DNA of 64,000 nucleotides, taken from NCBI RefSeq assembly GCF_029761915.1, contig NZ_CP121695.1, forward strand, positions 3,873,501 through 3,937,500, given 5' to 3'. Position 1 is the first letter of the stretch. Each line of letters starts with the position of its first letter. Below are positions 36,026 to 43,981 of the stretch, in pieces. The stretch comes from Bradyrhizobium sp. CB1650. GTDB lineage: Bacteria; Pseudomonadota; Alphaproteobacteria; Rhizobiales; Xanthobacteraceae. A program made the translations under genes and the position numbers. The notes under the pieces were generated by a model that ran no database searches, was not told the DNA's origin, and was given only the letters and a program-made list of their open reading frames with translations.

Positions 36026-37333
36026 ATGGTCAGCTTCGCGAGCAGAAAAAAGCGGCACCACGCCGTTGTGTCGGAGGAATTCGAGCGCGAGCTGACGCGG
36101 GAAGTGCTGCGCACCGAGCTGTTGCGGGTGAGGGCGCTGATCATGACCGGATGCGTCATAATCGTCCTCCTCACCGCGATCTATTTGATCGACCCTGCCG
36201 TCGTGAACCGGGTCTGGCGCGGCACGGGCGGGCTCGTCAAGGAATACGGCCTTCTGATCGGCTTCATCCTGCTCGAGGTGTGGATTTACACCCAGATCAG
36301 GCGGAACCTCAGGCTCAATCGCGACCTGCCGGTGGTCCGGCGCTATATCGGTGCGCTGATCGAGACGTCGTTGCCCACGGTCATCCTTCTCCTGCAAATC
36401 CGGACGATGGGTGCGAGCCAGGCGCTCGGCTTCGCCGTACCGCTGGTCTACTTCATCTTTGTCATTCTCTCGACCCTGCGGCTCGATTTCTGGCTCTCCA
36501 CCTTCACCGGATTCGTCGCCGCCGCCCAGTTGTTTGCCGTTGCGCTGATCTACGATCCCGACAGCGGCGTCGGCGAGCCGCAGACCTATTTCCACGCGGT
36601 GCGCAGCGTCATCATCCTGGTCTGCGGCGTGCTCGCGGGCGCCGTCGGCGCGCGGCTGCGGCGGCAATTTGCCGCGAGTATCGCCGCGGCCACCGCGCGC
36701 GACCGTGTGACCAACCTGTTCGGCCAGCACGTCTCGCCGCAGGTGGTGGAACGACTGATGACGGAGGGGACGAGTGCCGCCGGCGACGTCCGCCGCGTCG
36801 CCGTGATGTTCGTCGATTTCCGCGGCTTCACCGCGGGCGCGCAGACGCGCAGCCCGCAGGAGGTCGTCGACCGCCTCGATGGCGCGTTCGCCGTGCTGGT
36901 CGACATTCTCGACCGCCATGGCGGGATCGTGAACAAGTTTCTCGGCGACGGTTTTCTGGCGCTGTTCGGCGCGCCGCTGGAGGCTTCCGACGCCGCGCAT
37001 CGTGCGGTCGCCGCAGGCCGCGAGATGCTAGCCGCGATGCACCACATCAACGCGCAAACGAGCTGGCCGCTTCGGATCGGCATCGGCATCCATTTCGGCG
37101 AGGTCGTTGCCGGCAACATCGGCTCGCCCCGGCGCAAGGAGTACACGGTGATCGGCGATACCGTGAATTTCGCCTCGCGACTGGAGGCGCTGAACAAGGA
37201 GTTTGGGTCCCAGCTCCTGATCTCGGCGTCCGTGCATGAGGCGCTCGGCGACGACGGCGACGATGCGGTTGCGCTCGGCGAGGTCACGGTGCGCGGCTAT
37301 GGGCAGCCGGTGGCGGTGTATCAGCTGGGGTAG
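36026..37333 (+). CDS. Membrane class III adenylate/guanylate cyclase
   Basis: 435 residues. Six hydrophobic helices in the first 215 residues, then a class III cyclase domain: FGQHVSPQVVERLM, metal-binding Asp in VMFVDFRGFTAGAQ and GGIVNKFLGDGFLALFGAP, then IGIGIHFGEVVAGNIGSPRRKEYTVIGDTVNFASRLEALNK. Both metal Asp and the transition-state Arg-like region (NFASRLE) are present, so it should be active. Substrate is likely ATP (Lys in RRKEYTVIGD region) but was not proved. Membrane sensor input unknown. Confidence 0.9.
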   Translation: MVSFASRKKRHHAVVSEEFERELTREVLRTELLRVRALIMTGCVIIVLLTAIYLIDPAVVNRVWRGTGGLVKEYGLLIGFILLEVWIYTQIRRNLRLNRDLPVVRRYIGALIETSLPTVILLLQIRTMGASQALGFAVPLVYFIFVILSTLRLDFWLSTFTGFVAAAQLFAVALIYDPDSGVGEPQTYFHAVRSVIILVCGVLAGAVGARLRRQFAASIAAATARDRVTNLFGQHVSPQVVERLMTEGTSAAGDVRRVAVMFVDFRGFTAGAQTRSPQEVVDRLDGAFAVLVDILDRHGGIVNKFLGDGFLALFGAPLEASDAAHRAVAAGREMLAAMHHINAQTSWPLRIGIGIHFGEVVAGNIGSPRRKEYTVIGDTVNFASRLEALNKEFGSQLLISASVHEALGDDGDDAVALGEVTVRGYGQPVAVYQLG

Positions 37334-37465
37334 GGGCTTTCGACGACTTCAGACGCAACTCGCATTTCGTTGATGGCGCGTGATGAAATATCTCCCGGAG
37401 TTTTCCGCTCCTGCACCCAGGAAGTCGAAACGTTTCGGCTTTCGTCTGTCACGCGGAGAAAACCA

Positions 37466-37663
37466 ATGACCCGATTGACCTTTGTCTCGGCCGCTCTGAT
37501 CGCCACGGCCATCTATCAAGTTCAGGCAGCCTCTGCCCGCGACGTCGCGGCGCGGCGCACCTCACCCCAGGCCGCGGCGGATTGCGTGAGGGCTCCAGCA
37601 CAGGGCGCGTATGCCTCTGCACCCTACAAGGAGCCGCCTTGCATGCCGAAGACGACGAACTGA
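37466..37663 (+). CDS. Small exported protein of unknown function
   Basis: 65 residues from ATG 37466 with GGAGAA upstream. A signal peptide (MTRLTFVSAALIATAIYQVQAASA) leaves a mature peptide of about 41 residues, Pro/Ala-rich with two Cys (AADCVRAP and EPPCMPK) that could pair. The frame is open further upstream, but that part lacks a start signal and hides the signal peptide. Family not recognised. Confidence 0.6.
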   Translation: MTRLTFVSAALIATAIYQVQAASARDVAARRTSPQAAADCVRAPAQGAYASAPYKEPPCMPKTTN

Positions 37664-37868
37664 CGATCGAGGTAGACGAGGTCGGGCTGGCGAGGTCCGC
37701 CAACCTGACCTCGCATCCGCTGCGGCCGGCTCACTACGCCTGTAGCCGCGCCAACAATGATTGCTCCGAATGCTCCGAGTTTTGAGGCATGACGGACGAT
37801 GCCGCTGGCTTATACAATGCCGGCGGTGCGGTCGGTCGTGGCCGCCATCTGCGTGAAAGGAAGCGAAA

Positions 37869-38783
37869 ATGCAGCGGCGCTACATCACCGTCGACGTGTT
37901 CACCGACCGTCCCTTCGGCGGCAACCAGCTCGCCGTCGTGCTCGATGCCGGCGGGCTTTCGACGGCACAAATGCAGGCGATCGCGACCGAGTTCAACTAT
38001 TCCGAGACGACCTTCGTGCTGCCGCCGCGTGATCGGCGCAATGACGCGGAGGTGCGCATCTTTACGCCGGTCAGGGAGCTTCCCTTCGCGGGGCATCCCA
38101 ATGTCGGCACCGCCTTCGTGCTGGCCACGATCGCAAAAGAGCCGAAGCCGCGCCTGTTGTTCGAGGAGAAGGCGGGGCTCGTGCCGGTCGACATCCGCAG
38201 AGAGCAGGGCCGGGTGGTCAATGCCGAGCTGACCGCGCCGCAGCCGCTGTCGCGGCTCGCGCAGCTTTCTGCGGCCGAGGTGGCGGCCTGCCTGTCGCTC
38301 ACCGCGGAGGACATCAAGACCGATCGTCACGCGCCGCAGGTTGTCGGCGTCGGAACGCCCTTCGTGGTGGCGGAAGTGCGGTCGCGCCACGCCGTGCGCC
38401 GGGCCAAGCCCGATGCTGCGGCGTTCGGCCGGGTGCTGCCGCGCGACGGTGCTTTCGCGATTTATTTCTACACCCGTGATGTCCCTGCGCCTGAGTCGCC
38501 CTGTGAATTGCAGGCGCGGATGTTCTTTCCTGGTGCGAGTGGCCTGATCGAGGACCCCGCGACCGGCAGCGCCACGGTCGCCGCGGCGGCATTGTTCGCC
38601 GATCTCGATTCCCTGCTCGAGGGCGAGCTGAGGCACACGATCGGCCAAGGCTTTGACATGGGCCGCCCGAGCCTGCTCCTGACGCGCGTGCGCAAGCAGG
38701 ACGGCAAGATCGTCTCCGCCCATGTGGGCGGGAGTTGCGTGCAGATGATGGAAGGGACGTTCCGGCTGGCGGGGGAGGCGTAG
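37869..38783 (+). CDS. PhzF-family isomerase/epimerase
   Basis: 304 residues. PhzF fold: RRYITVDVFTDRPFGGNQLAVVLDAGGL, catalytic Glu in FNYSETTFVLPP, FTPVRELPFAGHPNVGTAFVLA and the later DPATGSATVAAAAL and GQGFDMGRPSLL. The family includes PhzF of phenazine synthesis and many enzymes of unknown substrate; no phenazine genes are nearby, so only the family is assigned. Confidence 0.88.
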   Translation: MQRRYITVDVFTDRPFGGNQLAVVLDAGGLSTAQMQAIATEFNYSETTFVLPPRDRRNDAEVRIFTPVRELPFAGHPNVGTAFVLATIAKEPKPRLLFEEKAGLVPVDIRREQGRVVNAELTAPQPLSRLAQLSAAEVAACLSLTAEDIKTDRHAPQVVGVGTPFVVAEVRSRHAVRRAKPDAAAFGRVLPRDGAFAIYFYTRDVPAPESPCELQARMFFPGASGLIEDPATGSATVAAAALFADLDSLLEGELRHTIGQGFDMGRPSLLLTRVRKQDGKIVSAHVGGSCVQMMEGTFRLAGEA

Positions 38784-38797
38784 GGTTCTCGCCGCTC

Positions 38798-38922
38798 GTC
38801 ATTCCGGGGCGCGACGAAGTCGCGAGCCCGGAATCCATTTATCCAGCGACTCTGTCGTCCGATGGATTCTCTGATGCGCAATTGCGCATCATAGCTCGCG
38901 CTACGCGCGCCCCGGAATGACG
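38798..38922. repeat. Palindromic repeat, family A (copy 5)
   Basis: CGTCATTCCGGGGCGCGAC ... GCCCGGAATCCAT at left, ATGGATTCTC and GCGCGCCCCGGAATGACG at right. The centre carries TGATGCGCAATTGCGCATCA as in copy 1, but here in the right arm. Lies between convergent genes. Confidence 0.85.
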
Positions 38923-38928
38923 GCGCGG

Positions 38929-39390
38929 CTACACCTGCCGTCCCGCCAGATTCTTCACCGCCACCCCATCCCGCTCCTCGATGATTTCCGCGATCATCTG
39001 CCGATGGCAATGGGTGTGGTCACGCTCGTAGCAGAGCAGGCAGACCGGGCCGGCCTTCTTCACCAGCGCGGAGAGCTCGTCGAGCTCTTCCTTGGCCTGC
39101 GGCGTCTTCAGGTGTTTCGAGTAGATTTTCTCGAGCACGTCGTACCGACCGCTGCGGGCGGCGAGGCGGCCTTCCCTGGGCGTGCCGAGAGCGGCGAGGT
39201 GGACATAGGCGATGCCGCGCTCATCGAGACCGGCGGCGAGCTGCTTCTTGGAGAAGCCCGGCCGGCGTGAGGAGGTCACCGCGCGCACATCGACCACGAG
39301 CTTGACGCCCGCCTGCTCCAGCTCGTCGAGCACGCCCTTGGGCGGTGTCTGCTCATAGCCGATGGTGAAGAGCTTCGTTGCCTTTGCCAT
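38929..39390 (-). CDS. DUF488-family protein
   Basis: 153 residues from ATG 39390. Motifs of DUF488: FTIGYEQTPPKGVLDEL, VVDVRAVTSSRRPGFSKKQL, GIAYVHLAALGTPREGR and the Cys/His cluster VCLLCYERDHTHCHRQMIAEII. The family is uncharacterised; the Cys-x4-Asp-x2-His-Cys cluster suggests a nuclease-like or metal/phosphate site. It lies 9 bases after the DUF72 gene, a pairing seen in many genomes. Confidence 0.82.
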   Translation of the reverse strand: MAKATKLFTIGYEQTPPKGVLDELEQAGVKLVVDVRAVTSSRRPGFSKKQLAAGLDERGIAYVHLAALGTPREGRLAARSGRYDVLEKIYSKHLKTPQAKEELDELSALVKKAGPVCLLCYERDHTHCHRQMIAEIIEERDGVAVKNLAGRQV

Positions 39391-39399
39391 CAAGCAATC

Positions 39400-40257
39400 T
39401 CACGCCACCCGCGCGATCAATTCCATGGCGCCGGCCGGCGCACGCACCTTGCCTTCATGAATGACGTAGGCGAACACGTCGCGCGGCTCCTTCTTGGGCT
39501 TTGTCTTGTCGACCTTCGGCAGGTCGTCGGGCTCGCTTCCCTGGGCCCAGGCTTGCAACCGCTTGCTCCAGGCATCCAGCTCTTTCGGCGGATAGCAGGT
39601 CTTGATCTCATCGTTGCCCTTCTGCAGCCGGGCATAGACGAAATCGCCGGCGACGTCGGCGATCGCGGGATACTTGCCGTGCTCGGCAAATACCACGGGT
39701 GTCTCGAATTCGCGGATCAGCGCGACGAAATCCGCGTTACAGAAACTGTCGTGGCGGACCTCCACCACATGGCGCAACGCGCGGCCGTCGAGCTTGCGCG
39801 GCAGAAGTTCAAGGAATTTGCCGAAATCGGCACCATCGAATTTCTTGGTCGGCGCGAACTGCCAGAGCACAGGCCCGAGATGGTCGCCGAGTTCCAGCAC
39901 GCCGGAATCATAGAACCGCTTGATGGAATCGCCGGCCTCCGCCAGCACGCGTCGGTTGGTGGCGAAGCGCGGGCCCTTGACCGAGAACACGAAACCCTCC
40001 GGCACCTCACTGGCCCATTTGCGAAAGCTCTCCGGCTTCTGCGAGCCGTAATAGGTGCCATTGATCTCGATCGAGGTCAGCTTCGAGGCCGCGTAGGACA
40101 GCTCTTTCGATTGCGCGAGCTTCTCGGGATAGAACACGCCGCGCCACGGCTCGAAGGTCCAGCCACCGATGCCGATGAAGATGTTGCCGGATTTTTTTGA
40201 CGCGGTTTTTGCTTTGGCCACGGGAGGATCTCGCATGGACGGGGAGAGGGCCTTCAT
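39400..40257 (-). CDS. DUF72-family TIM-barrel protein
   Basis: 285 residues from ATG 40257 (ATG 40236 possible). DUF72 features: GIGGWTFEPWRGVFYPEKLAQSKELSYAAS, EINGTYYGSQKPESFRKWA, FSVKGPRFATN, LGPVLWQFAPT and HVVEVRHDSF. The fold is a TIM barrel related to AP endonuclease-like enzymes; activity is not known. A basic linker (KAKTASKKSG) opens the protein, and a lysine-rich insertion (KVDKTKPKKEPRD) is near its end. Probably co-transcribed with the DUF488 gene. Confidence 0.85.
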   Translation of the reverse strand: MKALSPSMRDPPVAKAKTASKKSGNIFIGIGGWTFEPWRGVFYPEKLAQSKELSYAASKLTSIEINGTYYGSQKPESFRKWASEVPEGFVFSVKGPRFATNRRVLAEAGDSIKRFYDSGVLELGDHLGPVLWQFAPTKKFDGADFGKFLELLPRKLDGRALRHVVEVRHDSFCNADFVALIREFETPVVFAEHGKYPAIADVAGDFVYARLQKGNDEIKTCYPPKELDAWSKRLQAWAQGSEPDDLPKVDKTKPKKEPRDVFAYVIHEGKVRAPAGAMELIARVA

Positions 40258-40336
40258 CCTAGTCAAACGAGTTGTGATTGGCCAGTTCTGGTGTCCCGTC
40301 TAACTTTGCGTCGGATCTGCGAAAAAGGAGAACAAG

Positions 40337-40714
40337 ATGCGGATGCTGATGGTGGGAGCGGCGCTCGTTATGATGACATCTGCTGCCATATCTACTGTTA
40401 TGGCGGATGACGACGATGCGCGCAGCGCGCAGAAGCTCGCCATTCAGGGCCGCGACGATTATTGGCATTGTTTGGCACGGGAATATTCGCGCGACAGCAA
40501 TCAGGGACTGTCGGAGCAGGATTTCAGTCGTTCTGTCGCGAACGCCTGTCCCTCGGAGCGGCAGTCCTATCGTGTGGCGCTGCTCGACTATCTGACCACG
40601 CAATATCCGAGCATCGATTCGGGGGCCCATCTCGCCACTGCGAACAAGGCGGTTGAGTCGGCGCAGAAGGACATCGTGACCGCCTTCGTCAAACGCCGGC
40701 CGCCAGCAAAGTAG
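40337..40714 (+). CDS. Exported protein of unknown function
   Basis: 125 residues with a GGAG Shine-Dalgarno and a signal peptide cut near VMADDDD. Mature part is helical and acidic at first (DDDDARSAQKLAIQGRDDYWHCLAREYSRDSNQGLSEQDF), with two Cys (HCLAR, NACPSER) that could form a disulfide. Family not recognised; periplasmic location is the only firm inference. Confidence 0.65.
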   Translation: MRMLMVGAALVMMTSAAISTVMADDDDARSAQKLAIQGRDDYWHCLAREYSRDSNQGLSEQDFSRSVANACPSERQSYRVALLDYLTTQYPSIDSGAHLATANKAVESAQKDIVTAFVKRRPPAK

Positions 40715-40718
40715 GGGA

Positions 40719-40795
40719 GTGGCGAATGGCCAATAGCGAATGGGGCAAGAAAGCCAACATTCCTCATTCGCTACCCGCCATTCGCTATTCGCCCC
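40719..40795. repeat. Intergenic inverted repeat, family F
   Basis: GTGGCGAATGGCCAATAGCG and AATGGGG at the left oppose CCTCATTCGCTACC and GCCATTCGCTATTCGCCCCT at the right. It makes an imperfect AT-richer hairpin between two small genes. Only copy in the window. Confidence 0.65.
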
Positions 40796-40869
40796 TCCGC
40801 GGAGGGCTCTTCCGGCTCCGCGTTCATCCATGGTATCACTGGGAACATCTGGAGCGGGGATAAGGTCGC

Positions 40870-41073
40870 ATGTCGTCTGAGTCGCTGGGTGGCATTTGTG
40901 GCGCGATCGTCGCAGCGATCGTGCTGGCCGTCGCCGTCGTCTTCGGGCCGATCGGCCAGTTCGGCAAACCGCCCAAGCCCGCGAAGGTCGAGCCGGCCCC
41001 TGCGGCCTCGCCCGCTACACCGGCCGCACCCGCGCCGCGTGGTCCCATCATCCGGGAGGTACCCAACCAATAG
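40870..41073 (+). CDS. Small one-pass membrane protein, Pro/Ala-rich tail
   Basis: 67 residues. One helix (ICGAIVAAIVLAVAVVFGPIG, about 9-29) and a periplasmic tail of Pro-Lys/Ala repeats (KPPKPAKVEPAPAASPATPAAPAP). No family. A GGGGAT precedes ATG 40870 at about 8 bases. The following 240 bases hold no gene that I can see. Confidence 0.55.
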   Translation: MSSESLGGICGAIVAAIVLAVAVVFGPIGQFGKPPKPAKVEPAPAASPATPAAPAPRGPIIREVPNQ

Positions 41074-41313
41074 GGCCACGAAGGGGGCTTACCCCCTTGC
41101 GAACCCACTTTCTCGATCCTATCTAGCTGACAACGGCGACGTTGAGTGAAGAGCTCCGGCGTCGGAACGACCTTGGAATAGCTTGGGCCTGCGCCGGATG
41201 TACGCGCGGTCCGCCGTTCCGGGGTCGTTGGCATTTTGGGGCCCCTTTTGGGGCCGTTCCCCAGAGAAACCCCGGCTTGGCAGCGCAGGACGTGGCGGAT
41301 ATACGCTCCCGTC

Positions 41314-42459
41314 ATGAATGAAGCGATCAGACCGGGCCCCGAAAGCCCGCCGCAGGGCCAACAGACGGGTTTGCGGTCGCCAGAGCTTTCGGTCATCGTC
41401 CCGACTTTCAACGAACGCGACAATGTCACGGTGCTTTACCGGCGGCTGGAGGCGACGCTTGCCGGCATCGCCTGGGAGGTCGTGTTCGTCGACGACAATT
41501 CGCCAGACGGCACCTGGGACGTCGTGCGCGCGCTTGCCCAGCGCGACAGCCGGGTCCGCTGTATCCGCCGCATCGGCCGCCGCGGCCTGTCGGGCGCCTG
41601 CATCGAAGGCATCCTCGCTTCCAGCGCGACTTACGCCGCAGTGATCGACGCCGATCTCCAGCATGACGAGACGCAACTGCCGAAAATGCTATCGCTGCTG
41701 GCCAGCGGGCAGGCCGAACTCGTCGTCGGCAGCCGCTACATCGAGGGCTACAAGAGCGAAGGTTTCAACAAGCAGCGCGCCGGCGCCAGCGCGCTCGCCA
41801 CCGAGGTGGCAAAGCAGGTGCTGCGGGTCGAGATCGCCGATCCCATGAGCGGTTTCTTCATGATTCGCCGCGACCGTTTCGAGCAATTGGCGCCGAAGCT
41901 TTCTGTTCATGGCTTCAAGATCCTGCTCGATGTCGTCGCGAGCGCGCAGGGCGGGTTGCGCGCGGTCGAGATTCCCTACACGTTCGGTGCGCGGCAGCAC
42001 GGCGAGAGCAAGCTCGATTCCATGGTCGCGCTCGACTTCCTCGGCCTCGTGCTGGCGAAGCTGACCAACGACATCGTCTCGCTGCGCTTCATCCTGTTTG
42101 CGATGGTCGGCGGCATCGGGCTGGTCGTGCACCTCGCCACGCTGTTCGTCGCGCTCGAGCTGTTCAGGGTGCCGTTCGCGGAGGCGCAGGCCGCAGGCGC
42201 GCTCGTCGCCATGACCAGCAACTTCATCCTCAACAACTTCCTCACCTATCGCGATCAGCGGCTCAAGGGCTTTGCGATCCTGCGCGGCCTGATCGCCTTC
42301 TACATCGTGTGCAGCGTCGGCCTGCTCGCCAATGTCGGCGTCGCCTTCTCGGTCTACGACCAGGAGCCGATCTGGTGGCTCGCCGGCCTCGCCGGCGCGC
42401 TGATGGGCGTGGTGTGGAACTACGCGATGTCCGGACTGTTCGTCTGGCGCAAGAAATAG
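41314..42459 (+). CDS. Family 2 glycosyltransferase with GtrA domain (DPMS-like)
   Basis: 381 residues from ATG 41314. Residues about 23-240 are a GT2 domain of the polyprenyl-phosphate sugar synthase type: VIVPTFNERDNV, VFVDDNSPDGTWD, DADLQHDE (metal DxD) and SRYIEGYKS. Residues about 255-380 form the four-helix GtrA domain (RFILFAMVGGIGLVVHLATLFVALE). Such fusions transfer a sugar to undecaprenyl phosphate at the inner membrane. The next gene, a GT39-type transferase, is 6 bases on and would use that lipid-linked sugar. Confidence 0.9.
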   Translation: MNEAIRPGPESPPQGQQTGLRSPELSVIVPTFNERDNVTVLYRRLEATLAGIAWEVVFVDDNSPDGTWDVVRALAQRDSRVRCIRRIGRRGLSGACIEGILASSATYAAVIDADLQHDETQLPKMLSLLASGQAELVVGSRYIEGYKSEGFNKQRAGASALATEVAKQVLRVEIADPMSGFFMIRRDRFEQLAPKLSVHGFKILLDVVASAQGGLRAVEIPYTFGARQHGESKLDSMVALDFLGLVLAKLTNDIVSLRFILFAMVGGIGLVVHLATLFVALELFRVPFAEAQAAGALVAMTSNFILNNFLTYRDQRLKGFAILRGLIAFYIVCSVGLLANVGVAFSVYDQEPIWWLAGLAGALMGVVWNYAMSGLFVWRKK

Positions 42460-42465
42460 CGCACG

Positions 42466-43968
42466 ATGGGCGGGGCTGACGCGGGGATCGTCCGCAATAC
42501 GGCGCTGGTGATCCTCGCGCTGATCGCGCTGCGGCTGGTGGCCGCCGCGTTCACGCCGATCACCTTCGACGAAGCCTACTACTGGATGTGGTCGAACAGC
42601 CTTGCGGGCGGCTATTACGACCATCCGCCGATGGTCGCTCTCGTGATCCGCGCCGGCACCATGATCGCGGGCGACACCGAGCTCGGCGTCCGGCTGGTCT
42701 CGGTCCTGCTCGCACTGCCGATGAGCTATGCGATCTATCGCTCGGCCGCGATCCTGTTCGGCGGCGCGCGCGTCGCCGCGACCAGTGCCATCCTGCTCAA
42801 CGTCACGCTGCTGGCCTCGGTCGGCACGATGATCGTCACACCGGATGCGCCGCTGCTGGTTGCCTCGAGCTTCGTGCTGTTCTTCCTCGCAAAGGTGCTG
42901 GAGACTGGGCGCGGCGCCTGGTGGCTCGCGGTTGGCGCAGCCGTCGGCGCGGCGCTGCTGTCGAAATACACCGCGCTGTTCTTTGGGCCCGCGATCCTGA
43001 TCTGGCTCGCGGCCGTGCCCAAGCTGCGGCGCTGGTTTCTCTCGCCCTGGCCTTATCTCGGCGGACTCGTTGCGTTCGCGCTATTCCTGCCGGTGGTCCT
43101 CTGGAATGCGGACCATCAATGGGTCTCGTTCGCAAAGCAGCTCGGCCGGGCGAGGATCGAGGACTTCCGTCCCGTGTTCATCGCCGAACTGATCCCGACC
43201 CAGATCGCCTTCGCCACGCCCCTCGTCTTCATCCTCGGTGCGATGGGGCTTCACGCGCTGACCTGGCGCAGGGCCGGTGCGCCCGCCTCGCGCGTGCTGA
43301 TCGAGACCATGTTCTGGACCATCGTCGCCTATTTCGTCTGGCATTCGCTGCATGCTCGCGTCGAGGCCAACTGGTTCGCGCCGGTTTATCCACCCTTCGT
43401 CGTCGCCGCGGCGGCCGCTGCCAATCTCGTGCAGTGGAAGCCGGCCGAGCGCCGGCTGGTCGATTTCTGCATGCGCTGGGCCGCGCCCGCCGGCATCGCG
43501 ATGTTCGCCGCGCTCATCGTGCAGGCCAATACTGGCGTGCTGTCCGGCTATCGTCGCGATGCGACCGTGCGCAGCGTCGGCGTGGGTTGGCGCGAGCTTG
43601 CCGGGCAGATCGAAGCCGTACGCGCACGCGTCGGGGCGAGCTGCATCCTTACGCCGGACTACGGCACTACCGGCTGGCTTGCCTTCTATCTGCCGCGGGG
43701 CACCTGCGTACTGCAGCAGAGCCAGCGTATCCGCTGGGTCAACATGGCAGAGCCCGATCCGAAGCTGCTCGCGGGCAAGCTCATCTATGTCGATGAACTG
43801 CACCCCGAGGGTCACCCGTTCCTCGACGACTTGTTTGCGCAAGTGACGCGCGTTGCGGAACTGCAGCGCAAGCGGGGGCCGCTGGTGGTCGAGACCTACG
43901 GCATCGATTTGCTGGAAGGCGCCAAAGGTGAGGTGCTGGACCGCTCTCCGCCGCCGGAAGCGCGGTAG
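42466..43968 (+). CDS. PMT/ArnT-type (GT39/GT83) membrane glycosyltransferase
   Basis: 500 residues, about 11-12 helices. The first periplasmic loop has the family DEAYYWMWS acidic motif and YYDHPPMVALVIRAGT. A C-terminal periplasmic domain (about 380-490) follows. It transfers a sugar from polyprenyl phosphate to an envelope acceptor such as lipid A or an O-antigen-like glycan. Together with the preceding DPMS-like synthase it forms a two-gene glycan-decoration unit; sugar and acceptor are unknown. Confidence 0.88.
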   Translation: MGGADAGIVRNTALVILALIALRLVAAAFTPITFDEAYYWMWSNSLAGGYYDHPPMVALVIRAGTMIAGDTELGVRLVSVLLALPMSYAIYRSAAILFGGARVAATSAILLNVTLLASVGTMIVTPDAPLLVASSFVLFFLAKVLETGRGAWWLAVGAAVGAALLSKYTALFFGPAILIWLAAVPKLRRWFLSPWPYLGGLVAFALFLPVVLWNADHQWVSFAKQLGRARIEDFRPVFIAELIPTQIAFATPLVFILGAMGLHALTWRRAGAPASRVLIETMFWTIVAYFVWHSLHARVEANWFAPVYPPFVVAAAAAANLVQWKPAERRLVDFCMRWAAPAGIAMFAALIVQANTGVLSGYRRDATVRSVGVGWRELAGQIEAVRARVGASCILTPDYGTTGWLAFYLPRGTCVLQQSQRIRWVNMAEPDPKLLAGKLIYVDELHPEGHPFLDDLFAQVTRVAELQRKRGPLVVETYGIDLLEGAKGEVLDRSPPPEAR

Positions 43969-43981
43969 CGGTTCGAAGGCC

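Noticed and set aside
37582..37785. 67-codon frame with several Cys at its end
   Set aside because: Overlaps the better-supported small exported protein in another frame, lacks a ribosome site and shows no family pattern.
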